Assembly: GCA_027924585.1 (NCBI GenBank)
Contig: BSBM01000179.1
Span: 10,412,501-10,476,500, forward strand
Length of the DNA stretch: 64,000 bases
Reading direction: 5' to 3'
DNA from: Larix kaempferi
Lineage: Eukaryota; Streptophyta; Pinopsida; Pinales; Pinaceae
In this document: positions 47,961-60,340 of the stretch, in pieces
Layout of the letters: each line of letters begins with the position of its first letter
Numbering within the stretch: the stretch's first letter is position 1
The notes under the pieces: generated by a model
What the model was told of the DNA's origin: nothing
Seen by the model: only the letters and a program-made list of their open reading frames with translations
Database searches by the model: none
Position numbers and translations under genes: made by a program

Positions 47961-48075
47961 CTAATCTATGGAAAATGAAGACAATTTATCCTCTAATTAT
48001 TTTGTAAACCTATGAACAAATTAACCTATGATTCTTATTTTCTTACAAGATAGATTGTAACTTATCTATATATAT

Positions 48076-49183
48076 GGGTGATTCCACGAAGGTGGTTCAC
48101 CATTTTTGGCAAATGGAAGCTAAAAAAATTGTTTTTCGAACCCTCGATCGAGGTATTTTCAAGCCCTTGATCGAGGTTTTAAAAGCTCGATCGAGGGTTT
48201 TAAAAGCTCGATCAAGGGTTTTAAAATACCTCGATTGAGGGTTTTAAAAGCTCAATCGAGGGTTTTAAAATACCTCGATCGAGGGTTTTAAAAGACCTTG
48301 ATTGAGGGTTTAAAATACCTCGATCGAGGTGTTGTTAAACTCTCGATCGAGGGCTTAAAAAACAGGCCAAGAGCCCTTTTCATTGCAGAATGAAACTTTT
48401 GTCTGCCTTCCACAGAGTTAAACCATGTCATTAAATGCTCATTAATGAGCGAACTTGATACCATTGGATTCGTCAATGAATCCTCTATCCAAATATATAA
48501 AATTTACGAATTTTTATCTTCATATGTCTGTTGTTTTTAAATTTCTACTAAAAATTGCCCTAAAAAACCGTGCCGACAACTTCGATTGAGCTCAAAGATA
48601 AATCCACAACATTCAAAATACACATCCAAAAAACTTGAAAAAATACACAAGGCCCAGATAAACGCGTCCTCTTTAAAAGGGTGTTTTTAGTTTTGCAAAT
48701 TATGTAAAAAATCAAAATATTTCATGCACACACACATGTGTGTGCAAAATGTGACTTAAATATTCATTAGTAAGTTTCGAAAAATAATAATAAATATAAT
48801 TTTTCGAGAAAAATTAAAAGAAAAATATGTAAGCCCCAGTGCACTCTGCCTAGATCATGTTCACATATTTCATTTTTTTAAATTATTACTTTAACATTAA
48901 TTTATTGTGCATGCACACAAACTACTTGTTAATTGCTCTTCAAATTTTTAAGTACACACGTTTCATTAAATGAAAATTCGACATGATATATGGCATTGGT
49001 ATATTTCAAAAAAATATCATTGGAAAGCCAATATAATTATCTACATTTCATTTTTCAACCGCATGTCAAAATTCATGTGGCAAGTGTGAGTTTCGAGGGC
49101 TTCAATTTAATACATGGGTAAAATTTATGTTTTTCACCGTCATATTTGGCAAAAAAGAGTTACCCATCTTCATGGAATCACCC
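48076..49183. mobile_element. TIR-bounded element, superfamily unknown
   Basis: Ends are inverted repeats of about 40 bp: GGGTGATTCCACGAAGGTGG at the left, and the complement of GGGTGATTCCATGAAGATGG at the right, continuing to a shared GCAAAT/CCAAAT. Length 1,108 bp, no transposase. Flanks are TAT and TAA; no clear target duplication. Contains the minisatellite at 48,141. Confidence 0.7.
48141..48360. repeat. CTCGATCGAGGGTTTTAAAA minisatellite
   Basis: About ten units of 20-25 bp. Each alternates the palindrome CTCGATCGAG (or a one-base variant) with TTTTAAAA or a TATTTTAAAA form. Spacing varies and some units carry TTGATCGAGG or CTCGATTGAG. Confidence 0.95.
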
Positions 49184-49902
49184 TAAATCCAAAGGGGAAA
49201 CTAAATCCAAATAGGTGTTTTTTAAAGAAGGAAGAATTATGAAGAGTTGGTGTGAAGAAGATGTGTTATATTTGATAATGATTGTATTTATATCTAATTT
49301 CATGTCCCTATAGATCAATCCCCCTCCCTATCCCTCTTTGTTGTGATTGAGCTGAATTGCATTTCAATTGAATTTTTGGATCCCAACATCTAAGATAAAT
49401 CACGAATCTCAATGACACATCCTTTTATTTCGCTCCTACTTCTTCAAGACTAAGGATTCAGATTCATTTGCATACTTTCTTATTTTCTATTTCAAGGTGT
49501 GATTTCCAATTAACTACAAATAATGCACTTTAAAAAAAAGTGTTGGTGTTTTCTTATGCTTATTAATGTTCAGCTTCTAAGCTTAAATCCAACTTTGGTC
49601 ACCATTTTCTACCCTATGTAACTGCCCAGAACAACATTATATGGTATATAATGAGAAGTGAAGTAGCCTATACCAACCATTAAGGCTAATTAATATATTT
49701 ACACACACTAGTGAAGTTTATGGCAATGTTGAACATTAATATTTTTTGAAAAAATGGTAGAAAAGTGTTCGAAGTTATTTAAATTTTCCATAACAAACAA
49801 CAATACTATGCATATATTTAATGGAGGTTTAGAATGCTCTTATTTGAAACTTATTTGAAGTTGTGCATATAATGAAAATATTACTTAGGCATTTTTAGTA
49901 TG
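49184..49902. other. No gene recognised
   Basis: AT-rich spacer between the TIR element and copia A. No motif or coding frame supported. Confidence 0.5.
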
Positions 49903-49907
49903 AAGGA

Positions 49908-50669
49908 TGTGAAATCTTAGTCATAGTAGGATCTAGTAGCTAAATATTACCTCACAATCAATAAATTTGGCTTAGTATGCAATAAAATAGTGCAAAAATA
50001 ATTCTAGAAAACAAATGATAAAAAACTAGTCACAAATGATAAAAAACCAGTAACGAATGATAAAAAACCAGTAACACAAATGATCAAATAGAAGGTTTAT
50101 TATAATTGTCCAACCCAACAATGAGTTTTGAATACATTTATATAGAATTTGGAAGAATTTGTTTTCCTTTGGAGGCAGATATAAGTGGCTAGCTTAGATT
50201 GGACCTCAATCCCTCCTAGGTTGACCAATAGGATCCCAAATCACCGCAAACATGTATGAATTGTCCATGTAAACATTGGGTAGGCATGGGAAGACATAAA
50301 TGAGGCTCACACATGTGGTGGATACTATTTGGTGGAGGTTAGGTGGCCAAGGATAGGCCAAAATAATAGAGAAAGGGGAAAAATGACCACATACATTGCA
50401 TGGGCACCTTAAGTCAAAGACAAATTCCTTAAAACATAGAAACAAGGATCCTTTGCGCAAGAGGTGGTAATAAATGTTGGAGTTGGCCATTAATAGGGCA
50501 CCCAACATCTATATTTGACCATATTTTGGCCTGGAAGTGGCGGATTGGTCATAATTAGCCCCAACTAACTTCTAACAACCTTGGATTGTCATTATTAACC
50601 TTATTTTGGACCATTTAATCAACAAATTGATGTATGACTAAGGTAATAAGGTGTAATAATGTTCTAACA
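49908..50669 (-). repeat. 3' LTR of copia A
   Basis: 762 bp. Near 50,020-50,090 it carries four short units of the ACAAATGATAAAAAACCAGT type, also present in the other LTR. Confidence 0.95.
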
Positions 50670-50960
50670 CCCCCCCATAAGCTAGAATTATGTAGTCAAA
50701 ACAATATTAAGGCCTTGGAAACTAAGGCTCAAGTCACCTTTTACAACAACAATATTTATTAGTACATGTAACCAAGGTAAGGAGCAAAACCACATGGAAA
50801 ATAAAATCTCCCCTCTAAAATGAACATGAAACATATCTGGAAAATAAACCAGCCTTCACCATACATCACTCACCCCAAGGAGTGATCTAAGGTAACTAAA
50901 GGTATTCTCAGTGAAACTCTTGGTGAAGATATCAACAGTTTTCTCATCTGAAGGGAAATT

Positions 50961-52430
50961 CTACAAGGCGATAATCTGGTCATGAACCAAGCCTCGAATG
51001 TAATGCATGTGGATCTCTATGTGCTTGGTCCTTTGCCTTTGTACTAAATCAGTGGAGATCTTGATTGTACTTTGATTGTCACACCAAATTAATGTGGGTG
51101 AATCAAACACAAATCCAAACTCTCCAAGAATGCCAGGAAACCACACACATTGTGTAGCTGCATTCACTACTCCCCGATATTCGGCCTCAACTGAAGATAA
51201 GGAGATGGTGTGTTGCTTCTTACTAGACTAGAAAATGGGACCATGTGAAAGTATAAACACATAAACAAAAGTAGACTTCCGATCATAACTATCTCTAGCA
51301 CAGCCAGAATTAGTAAATCCAACTAGTTCAACTCATGAACCAACTGCATAGTGTATCCCAAACTGTTTGGTACCTTGCACATTGCAGGGTCCTTTTGGAA
51401 GCCTTCCAATGGACCTCATGAGGCTCTTGCATGTGCCTTGCAAAATATCCTATAGAATAATACAAATATGGTCGAGAGTGTGTGAGATACAGCAAGCTAC
51501 CAAATAGTTGTCTTTACAGTGAACTGCCAACCAATGGTGAAGAACCCCAATCAGTGAGCTTAACTCCTGAAAGGAATGGAAATTTTGTATCCTTGCATTC
51601 AACCATTTTTAAATTCTAAAACAGATTTGAAGCATATAATGATTGATAAATAGTGATCCCATCAACAATTTGATCAATCTACAGACCCATAAATTGTTTC
51701 AAGAATCCTAGCTCTGACATGGCAAATGCATTGTGCAATGCAGCTTTAATTGAGCCTAGTTCTTTGGTGTAGCTACTAGTGATTAATAGATCACGAAAAT
51801 ACATTACAATAATCAAAATAAGATCACTAACATGTTTCATGTAAACATTTGGATCAGATTTACATCTCTCAAACCTTTGTGATAGCATAAAATTGTCCAT
51901 CTTGGCATACCAAGCTCTAGGAGCTTGCTTGAGACCATAGAGGGATTTTTTCAACCTGAAAACAAGTGTGGGATATGCAATGAATCCTTTAAGATGTTGC
52001 ATATATATCTACTCATCAATATACCCATTAATAAATGCACTCTTCACATCCATTTGATGAACCTCCCATTGCTTGGAAGGAGATATGGCCAAAACTAACC
52101 TGATTGAGTCCATCTTTGCCACAGGTGAAATGTCTCTGTGTAGTCCACTCCATGTTCTTGAGAGAAGCATTTAGCCACCAACTTGGCATTATACTTCATA
52201 TCACAACCATCATAGTCCATTTTGGTCCTATATAACCACTTGCATTGCACTAGTCTCCTCTTGGAAGGAAGAGGGACCAAATCCAAAGTTTCATTGTCAT
52301 GGAGGGAGTTCATCTCTTCTTGCATGGTTGTTTTCCATATTGGATATTTTGATGCTTTTGCATATGATTGTGGATCATATCCAACCATAATGAAACATAT
52401 CCCATGAATATCTAGATCACAAGAAGACAA
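50961..52430 (-). pseudogene. Copia A reverse transcriptase and RNase H
   Basis: Begins with the upstream RT region (PIWKTTMQEEMNSLHDNETL, KWLYRTKMDYDG). After a frame change it continues MDVKSAFINGYIDE-type sequence, KKSLYGLKQAPRAWY, and an active site reading MYFRDLLIT where YVDDLLIT is normal, so the first active-site Asp is gone. RNase H follows: SSVEAEYRG, LIWCDNQSTIKIS, RTKHIEIHMHYIRG, all typical. At least two frame shifts and several stops. Confidence 0.92.
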
Positions 52431-52442
52431 GGCATTGTGAAA

Positions 52443-52770
52443 CTATGATCTAGTCTTCCTAAGATCTTGTGGATCACCTGCAAGCTCACCAGCAGCTTGT
52501 ATTGTTTTCTTAGCCCACTTGGGCCTTGAAGGATGGTCATGATATGCATTCATATCATCATATTCATCCTCAATATCAAAATCATAAATATCATAGAAAT
52601 AACCATCACTTACATCCTCTTCAAGCATGGGGTTTGAGCATTAACCTTCACCTTGTTCTGCTGCATGCATGGGCTCTTCTTCAAAATGAACACTCATCTC
52701 AATGAAATTTTTATGAGATGAGGGGTCAAAGAGATTGTATCTCTTTGCATATTCTGCATATCCAACTATG
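52443..52770 (-). pseudogene. Copia A integrase-to-RT linker
   Basis: Acidic stretch (DIEDEYDDMNAYHDHPSRPK) followed by AGELAGDPQDLRKTRS, with a stop directly after. This linker motif is the one shared with element C. Confidence 0.8.
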
Positions 52771-53770
52771 ATATAATCTTTCTTTGGGTCTGCAAGGCCA
52801 TTCTCTTTTCTGGATGTATTCTAGCCCATGCTTTGGAGCCAAACACCCTGAAATGAGATGCATTTGGCTTGTGTCCCATCCAAGCCTCAAATGGAGTCAT
52901 TCCTTCTAAGGATTTGTGTGGTGTTCTATTCTGAACATATGCAACACAATTTATGGCTTCATCCCATAGTTTAGGAGATAAATACTTATCCTCCATCATG
53001 CATGTAGACATCTCCTTCAATGCTCTATTCTTGCGCTCTACAACACCATTCTGTTGGGGTGTGTAAGGCACATAATGTTGCATTTGAATGCCATCTTATT
53101 CATATATTTGTTGCAGGTCCTTATTCACACATTCCCTTCCATTATCAGTTCTTAAGACCTTCATCTTCCTCCCACTGAATTTCTCCACATAAGCTTTGAA
53201 AACTTTGAAAGATTGGAAGACTTCATATTTTTGCTTAAGAAAGAACACCCAACAATATCTTGATAAGTCATCAATGAAAGTTAAGACATACTTTGAGTTT
53301 CCATAGGAGGGTTTAGGAAGAGGTCCTATTAGATCTGAATGGACCAAACCAAGAGGTTGATCAACTCTTCTTTCCTTCCCCTTCTCATACTTGTGTTTTG
53401 CATGCTTCCCAACAATGCACCCTTTGCAAGTGCCTTTGGAAAATATGATGGTTGGAATGCCTTCAACCATGTCTTCTTTGCTCAATGCTTGAAGATATCT
53501 ATAGTTGAGGTGTCCAAAACTCTCATGCCAAATTTTGTTCACTTCATAAGCATGTGAAATAAGTGCATTTGGAGAGGAGCACTCAAGAAAGTCAGAGAAC
53601 TTATACATTCTTGAATCGTGATCTACAACACCAGCTGCTACCACTTTACTAGTAGAAATTTCAGAACTTTCCACATCATCTTGAGTGAAGATCACTCTCT
53701 TGGACGAACCAATGTGGGTCATTTGGTAAACATAGAGGAGATTTTCTTCAAGATCTGGTACAATATACAT
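52766..53770 (-). pseudogene. Copia A integrase
   Basis: Zinc-binding WHESFGHLNYRYLQAL with CKGCIVGKHAKH; catalytic residues in LVHSDLIGPL, LRTDNGRE and NGVVERKNR are all intact. One TAA near 53,096 lies between the second Asp and the Glu. C-terminal motif GMTPFEAWMGHKPNASHFRV. The frame is lost near 52,766. Confidence 0.95.
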
Positions 53771-53827
53771 TACATTACTGAAGTACCCATTTTCTTGATT
53801 GATTTTCCCAATTCCTCGAGCTCAGAT

Positions 53828-54130
53828 TTATGAATCATCTCCCATGAGAATGGAAGGACCATTGTAAGGTGAAAGAGTATAGAAATAATATCTTGAAGAA
53901 TCCATGTGCCTTGAGGCACCTAAATCTATTATGAAAGAAAAATATTCTGAGGTACTAGCCATCAATGCATGGCACCTCTCCTTGTCTTCAAAAACGCCCT
54001 CCTTCTTCTTTGAACTTTCTGGAAGAGGAATGTTATTCTTCTGGAGGAGATGGGTCATAATATCAATAGTTTTCTTCATGCATTCACTTTCAGGGTGCCA
54101 AACCTTTTGAAATTAAGTGCATTTGGTATT
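53828..54130 (-). pseudogene. Copia A zinc knuckle and protease
   Basis: WHPESECM is the end of a knuckle whose first Cys region is damaged. The protease motif reads IIDLGASRHM, where DSGAS is normal. Stops at 53,828 and two codons later precede the integrase in the same frame. Confidence 0.85.
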
Positions 54131-54317
54131 TTATTTATTCTTTCCCTTGTCGTTGATAGGATTTGAACCCCCATCAGAATATTTGGGCCTCTCCTTGTCT
54201 TTCTTCTTCTCTTGGTGTTTCGAACCCTTGGGATTTTTCTTTCCTTTAGCTTACTTCGAATATCTAGCTACAAGAACTTGGTCCTTTTGCCTATGTTGGT
54301 CTTTCTGGGATGACCCG

Positions 54318-55338
54318 GGTTCAGTGAAGTGATTGTAGACACAACAAAACCCATTTCGCTAGCCCTTTCAGCATCAACCTATAAACTGGTTGAAGTATCA
54401 CCCGAAGCGAAGTATGGGGGGTTACAAAATCAAGTTTATGTAACCGTGGTGATGCGTGGATGTGGTTACTTGAACTCGCAACACGTTCCTTTCTAAAATA
54501 TACTTAACATGACTATATATTTAGATGAATTCGCACTTCGCAGTTACAAAAAGCCTACAGAACTATGCTAAATCACTGTTATCTCAACTACACATTCATC
54601 ATACTTAGTGTTACTTCGCAGTATTCATACACATGTGTTTCATTTACTTAAAATATGATTTCCATTTGCATATACATGCAATCAAACACATAAACATATA
54701 CTATAATGAACTCAAAACATGCCATAAACTAATACATAACACACAGATTTACGTGGTTCACCCCCAGGAGGGAGCTACGTCCACAAGAACTATTATTATA
54801 TTACTTGGAAGGGTAACAGTTCTAGTCTGCACACTTAGCTGCAGTCTCTTCTCTACAATCAGATCTCTATGCACTTAGCTATAGATTATGATCTTTCTTA
54901 ATTCTCTCTGATTTCTAACTCACCAAAACCCAATACATCCAAACAACCCAACCAACGAACAACCCTTCCTTATACAAAAATACCCATATATATAGATGTG
55001 CCCGAAGGTCACATATTACAATAACTATGGGCCAACCCCCATAGTACCCTTAAACCCGAAAACCTCATGATTCTTCTGTAGACTACGCTTAGATTTAAGT
55101 TCGTTGTCGCTTCAATGCTGCTTCTTCTAACTCTGATGCTTCTTTAACAGGAGAAAATATGACTTTTGCAGTGGCGTGTCCTTTACACCATTCTGATTCT
55201 TTACTTTCTGCTCTTGTAGCAGTTAGGTCGCAGCTTGGTCTTTAACTACTTCAACCACCTTTGGATGTCCTTAGTACTTCGTCTTTACTAAGGAAACGTG
55301 TTCCTTCCTGTTGACTGTACTTCACTCCATACCCTCTT
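54318..55338. mobile_element. Roughly 1-kb insertion in copia A gag
   Basis: Gag coding stops near 55,345 and resumes near 54,312 on the minus strand. CCCGGG stands at both junctions (54313-54318 and 55339-55344). The insert contains a TATA-like CATATATATAGATG at about 54,987 and ACGTGGTTCACCC with CTACGTCCAC, a pairing common in plant LTRs. AGTGAAGT occurs inverted near each end. Probably a solo LTR, but TG/CA ends cannot be set. Confidence 0.5.
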
Positions 55339-55358
55339 CCCGGGATTTGCGGAGTTGC

Positions 55359-56051
55359 TTATCTCCAAAATTTGTCAAAGTTAGGTCTCGCCCAACTATA
55401 CTTTTCATCCATAACTTGCTTTACTTGGGTTGCGCCCAATAGCTTAATGGAACCCATTAGAACAAGTGTATCTTGTTCTTGAGTTAGCATTTCCATGAAA
55501 TTAGCCAAAGATGCCATCTTCCAATTGCAAACTGTAAGCTTGGTGGAGTGAAATGTAGAGACAAATATTGAGTACTCAGGACCCAATTTCGAAATGATGG
55601 ACAAAACCAACTGTTCTTCCTTATTATTAATGCCACATTGCTTGATCTGCAAAACCAAGGATTTGAACTTGGTGAAGAATTCCTAGATGGATTTGAAGTT
55701 GCTTTGAATTAGTGAGATCAACTCATTCTCAATTTGATGGCCCCTCATCTCATCATCCTTCCCAAACAAAGACTCAATATTGATCCAAAATTTATTTGGA
55801 GTAGTAAGACTATCAATATGAAACAGGAGGTCTCTTGAAATACTGAGACAAAGCATGCCAAATGATTCATCCATTCCGTTGAAGAAATTGGACTTCTCTA
55901 TTGCATAGTTTGGCTCAACCTTAATTCCCATGGTGATTCTGAAGAGACCCTTGGATCTCAGTTGGATAACCATTTCATCCTCCCACTCAAAATAGTTGAA
56001 TGGAGTGAGCAAGTTAACATGAGATTGCTCCATCTTCTGTAGATTGTGCAC
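55359..56051 (-). pseudogene. Copia A gag
   Basis: Starts MEQSHVNLLTPFNYFEWEDE (in-frame ATG a few codons upstream). Continues through PNKFWINIESLFGK to a TAG at 55,683, then VLSIISKLGPEYSIFVSTFH. The Lys-rich RNA-binding tail lies beyond the insertion at 54,130-54,312. Homologous to the N-termini of the two short copia-like elements. Confidence 0.92.
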
Positions 56052-56285
56052 TTGGTCACAATGAACACTTTGAACCTACAATGCAAACTCTCAACACTCA
56101 GGAGGGGATCCTAACTAGCTAATTCAAACCCTGCTTGACAGAAGGCACATTCGGGAGAGCGTCACACCCTGGGTAGACTCCAAAGGATTTCTTCAATGGC
56201 TTCAAGGGAATGGCCCTGGGGACTTCTTTGGTTTCTCCACTGCTTCTAGTGCACTTCTGAAGTAGTCTTGGTTTGAATAGAAGCT

Positions 56286-56303
56286 CCAAGAGCTCTGATA
56301 CCA
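56286..56303 (-). other. Primer-binding site of copia A
   Basis: TGGTATCAGAGCTCTTGG abuts the 5' LTR; initiator-Met tRNA type. Confidence 0.92.
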
Positions 56304-57066
56304 TGTGAAATATTAGTCATAGTAGGATCTAGTAGCTAAATATTACCTCACAATCAATAAATTTGGATTAGTATGCAATAAAATAGTGCAAAAATAATTC
56401 TGGAAAACAAATGATCAAAAACTAGTCACAAATGATAAAAAGCCAATAACAAATGATCAAAAAGCAGTAACAAAAATGATCAAATAGTAGGTTTATTATA
56501 ATTGTGCAACCCAACAATGAGTTGTGAATACATTTATATAGCATTTGGAAGAATTTGTTTGCCTTTGGAGGCAACTACAAGTGGCTAGCTTAGATTGGAC
56601 CTCAATCCCACCTAGGTTGACAAAATAGGCTCCCAAATCACCCCAATGAGGTACGAATTGTCCATGTGAATGTTGGGTAGGCATGGGAAGACATAAATGA
56701 GGCTCACAAATGTGGTTGATAAGATTTGGTGGAGGTTAGGTGGCCAAGGATAGGCCAAAACAACCAAGAAGGGGAAAAAATGACCACATAAATTGCATGG
56801 GTGCCTTAAGTCAAAGACAAATTCCTTAAAACAGGGAAACACGGCACCTTTTATCAAGAGGTGGTAATAGATGTTGGAGGTGGCCATTAATTGGGTGCCC
56901 AACAGCTATATTTGACCATATTTTGGCCCAGAAGTGGTGGATTGGTCATAATTAGCCCCAACTAACTTCTAACAACCTTGGATTGTCATCATTAACCTTA
57001 TTTTGGACCATTTAATCAACAAATTGATGTATGAATAAGGTCCTATGGTGTAATAATGTTCTAACA
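56304..57066 (-). repeat. 5' LTR of copia A
   Basis: 763 bp, aligned along its length with 49908-50669, followed by target duplication AAGGA. Confidence 0.95.
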
Positions 57067-57071
57067 AAGGA

Positions 57072-58131
57072 TATGCATGATGGGTAAAGCATTTGTGCTA
57101 TTGCCATTTTAGTTGTTATATTTTTTGTTTCTAAAGTAGTTCATTGCTAGTTTCACCATCAATAAGAGTAGTGAAGTGAATATTTTGGCGAAAAAAGTGA
57201 TATTTTGTCATATAGTTTGAAATTTTAAGTAATCCAACTCGTTTATATACCTTGAATTTTCTTTTAAGACAATAGAAGAACCTTTATTTCTCTGAAGATA
57301 AATCTTAACATCATTCCAAAATTTTGGCTTAGAAAATGAATGATCATCTTCTAGTTGAGATAGATTAAGCTTGATGCTCAGAGGTATTTTATATACTATT
57401 AGAAGATTTATTTTGTTTACCAACAACATCACTATGACAAGGTGAATTTTGGCCAACATTTCCTTCTTAGAGTAGGTATCCAACCATTCCAATCGTGTGA
57501 AATCTAGCAAAGAATTTGTGCACTTGAACTATTAAACTTTTTAAAATTTCCTTTGTCTTGTTCAAGTTCAATTCACACCCAACTCCAACTTTTTAATACA
57601 ATGAATTCTAAATTGTAGACTTAGAGAGCCATTACCTGAAGGAAAATCTACTTTCTACTGACATGTTGAATCTTTATTTGGATTGTTTTGGTACTTCACA
57701 TTGATATTTCTTCCATCAACTCTTGCACCATCACTCCTAGTACTTCCATCATTAGCATCTCTACTAATTTATTTTATGTTTCCATTCTTGTAACCATGAA
57801 CATTTCCACTGTCATTTACCAACCCTATTCAAACTAGTTTCCTGTAACTCTTCCAATAAAATTCTTTTCTATTTTGGATGCTTGGTCTTGAATGTCATCA
57901 AATTGCACCCCACTGGTAGTTTCGTTTGTCTCTTTTAACTGGGAAAAAAAGGTTGATTCTTTACCCATAACATAATCCTTTGACTTAGGAAGTGAACTTG
58001 AGAATTTCCCAGTAGTCTCCACATGCTCATCTATTTTATGCCACTCTTTTCATCCATCAATTGATTCAGTTGGTAATGAACTTGTTTTAGTTTTTGGAGT
58101 GTTTGTGAGTTTTGGACAAGAATAATATATC
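57072..58131. other. No gene recognised
   Basis: A minus-strand frame at 57,834-58,022 (SSLPKSKDYVMGKESTFF) and another at 57,208-57,510 look weakly protein-like but match nothing I know. They are not called as genes. Confidence 0.4.
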
Positions 58132-58136
58132 CAAGT

Positions 58137-58362
58137 TGGTATACACAATTTCAAAATAACCCTTAAATAATTGAATAAATGATATATTTTAAGATGATAT
58201 GAATACTACAAATATTGGACCACTTAAATATAGCTTGGAAATTAATATTGAGGAGTCACTACCTCTCATTTAACTCTATTTAATATTCATTAATTATTAT
58301 TATTATTAGTTAGTAATTATTATTAATGTATATATTTATTTATTATTTTTATGTTCGTAATA
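58137..58362 (-). repeat. 3' LTR of element D
   Basis: 226 bp. Shares ATAATTGAATAAATGATAT-type and CACTTAAATATAGCT sequence with the right LTR. Confidence 0.88.
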
Positions 58363-58375
58363 TTGCTTGCCCCTT

Positions 58376-59160
58376 AAGGGAAGCTTTGTCCTCAAAGTTC
58401 AGTGTGTTGATGTCCTCTTTTGTTTTGGATTTGTGTCGGACGTTGATTTGAGATAGATAGTGTGGATTGGTTCTTGTATCTTGATGTGGCTCTGGATCCT
58501 TTTTGAGCTGTGATACTTTTTGCTTGGGTGGAGAACTACTTGGTCCATACAGCAAGTACTTAATTCCCTTCGATTTAAATGCAATGTATTATTTTTGTAG
58601 GATGGTAAAGTAAGTTCCCAATGACGTTAACTAGTCGGTGCCTAATATAATATTTACTTCCTTGAGTGGCAAGGCATACCAATTCAGATGTAGGTTTAAG
58701 TTTTGTAATTGAAGCGACACCTTATGGAATTTCCCTACTTCTTCTATGTGTTGATCAGCAATGGTTTTCACCTTGAGATTTTTCATGAGGTACATAAAAA
58801 GATTGAGTTCCTTTTCTCCATTGATATATGTTAGATTCTGTGTACTTCCAGAGTCGATTAGAATTGTGATGTCTTTATCTTTAATAGATCCTGTAAGTCG
58901 TAACCTATTTGGTCCTGTCTATCATGATTTTGTTTCCTGGAGTAAGAGTTTTTCATCTTGTTGTCATGACTTCTCATTTGAGGTGGAGTATATTTATTTG
59001 TAAGTAATTGATTTTCCTTCTTTTAGGCGTTATCTTTCGTAGGTGTCACTAAATATTCTTCTTTACAAGTCTGTTGGATACATGTAATTGTCGCTATTCA
59101 TACTTCGGGGAGCTTGTGTCTACATCAGAATCGGATGTATCTTCTTCTACAGGGACCTGT
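58376..59160 (-). pseudogene. Element D aspartic protease
   Basis: ITILIDSGSTQNLTYI is an intact catalytic motif. Downstream LHLNWYALPLKEVNIILGTD matches the conserved strand ending the retropepsin fold. The frame continues into a Lys-rich tail ending NFEDKASLKGQAIL just before the polypurine tract. Stops near 58,610 and elsewhere. In autonomous relatives reverse transcriptase would follow; here the 3' LTR does. Confidence 0.85.
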
Positions 59161-59173
59161 ACTTCTTTCCCAT

Positions 59174-60340
59174 TTATAATTTTGTAGTGTGTTGTGTGAT
59201 TTGTTTTGCATTTATGGCATGGGATCCAATCTTCGCCATATCGACAACAATTACTTTTCTTCTTTTTTTTGTCATTGTCGGAGCGATTGGTGGATGTTTT
59301 TGAACTTTTTTTAACTTCATAGCCATATGATTGAGAGTCGTTGCACTGATGACCAGGAGACCAACTATGTCTGCAATATTTGCATTATGTTTCTTGCTTT
59401 TGTAAATAACTTTTGTCAAGGTTCCCTTGTCTTGATTTTTTAAACTTCTCTTCAATAATTTTTGCCTTATGTTTGGCCTAATCCAAGTTTGAGACATTGT
59501 CTAATTCTAAGTCACCTCTAAGGTATGGCTTGATTCCATGCACATATGTTTGGAGTTGTTGATTATCCATTATCTTAGGTACTCTTGTTGCTAATGCTTC
59601 CCATTCATAGGTGTATTCATCCACGTCACCTTTCTACTACAATATGTTGATCTTTGCGAAAAAAGTATTTCTCCTTTATATCTTCATATCTATTAAAGAA
59701 GTCAGTCTTGAATGTGTTCTAGTTGTGGGAAACCTTTTTTGTCATAATATTCCACCACTTATACCAATTGTATCCTTGGCCTTCTAGTTGCATCGAGGAA
59801 TACTTTATCATCTCATCATTAAATATGATTTTGTGTATGCAAAAGAATTCTTCTGCCTTATTGATCCACTCCACGTTATGCTTTGTTTTGCGATCAAATT
59901 TTGGTAATTCTAACTTAGGCTTCATTTGATATCCCCGCAACGATTGCATTGTAGTCAGGGTTGGCTGGTTGGGGTGTGAAGAATGTTTTTGATTCGTATC
60001 TTCTTGTGGGATTTCCACTTTGAAAGAAGTTGATTTATTATTATCCGTGTCTATTGAAGTGGGGGATGACTAGTCTCTCTTTAGCAAATCAACATTTTTG
60101 GTGGCATCTCTATCCTCAAAGTAATACATTATGTTATGTAATTTGACTTCTAAGCCTGATCTTATTTCTCTTCTGACTTCCTCCATATCGCATGCTATAG
60201 CTTTGTTGACTTCATATTTCAGAGTCTTTGTCTCTACTTTTTCCTTGTGTAGTTCGGTTTTAGTTTACACCTTCTATAGTTTTTTAATCTCTATCTTGGT
60301 TTTTTTCCAATTTTTCCATCCCATCCTTCACCTCAAACAT
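59174..60340 (-). pseudogene. Element D gag
   Basis: The N-terminal charged helix (VKDGMEKLEKNQ; DMEEVRREIRSGLEVKL) starts near 60,340. The capsid core is KPKLELPKFDRKTKHNVEWI with IKYSSMQLEGQGYNWYKWW, then a degenerate spacer. Cys/His motifs CKYCRHSWSPGHQC and CCRYGEDWIPCHKCK close it. Stops occur near 60,069 and 59,719, and the frame shifts near 59,500. Confidence 0.88.

Larger units (their letters stand above)
49908..57066 (-). mobile_element. Ty1/copia element A, full length, defective
   Basis: 7,159 bp with LTRs 49908-50669 and 56304-57066 and a perfect AAGGA target duplication (49903-49907 and 57067-57071). The LTRs start TGTTAGAAC and end TTTCACA on the minus strand. The PBS TGGTATCAGAGCTCTTGG abuts the 5' LTR at 56286-56303. 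The polypurine tract ATGGGGGGG lies at 50670-50678. Order: gag, protease, integrase, reverse transcriptase, RNase H. Gag is broken by a roughly 1-kb insertion. LTR differences are several per 100 bases. Confidence 0.96.

Noticed and set aside
48141-48360. Regular spaced repeats suggestive of a CRISPR array
   Set aside because: Units are about 20 bp with near-identical spacers, in a plant context and inside a TIR element; no unique spacers and no cas genes.
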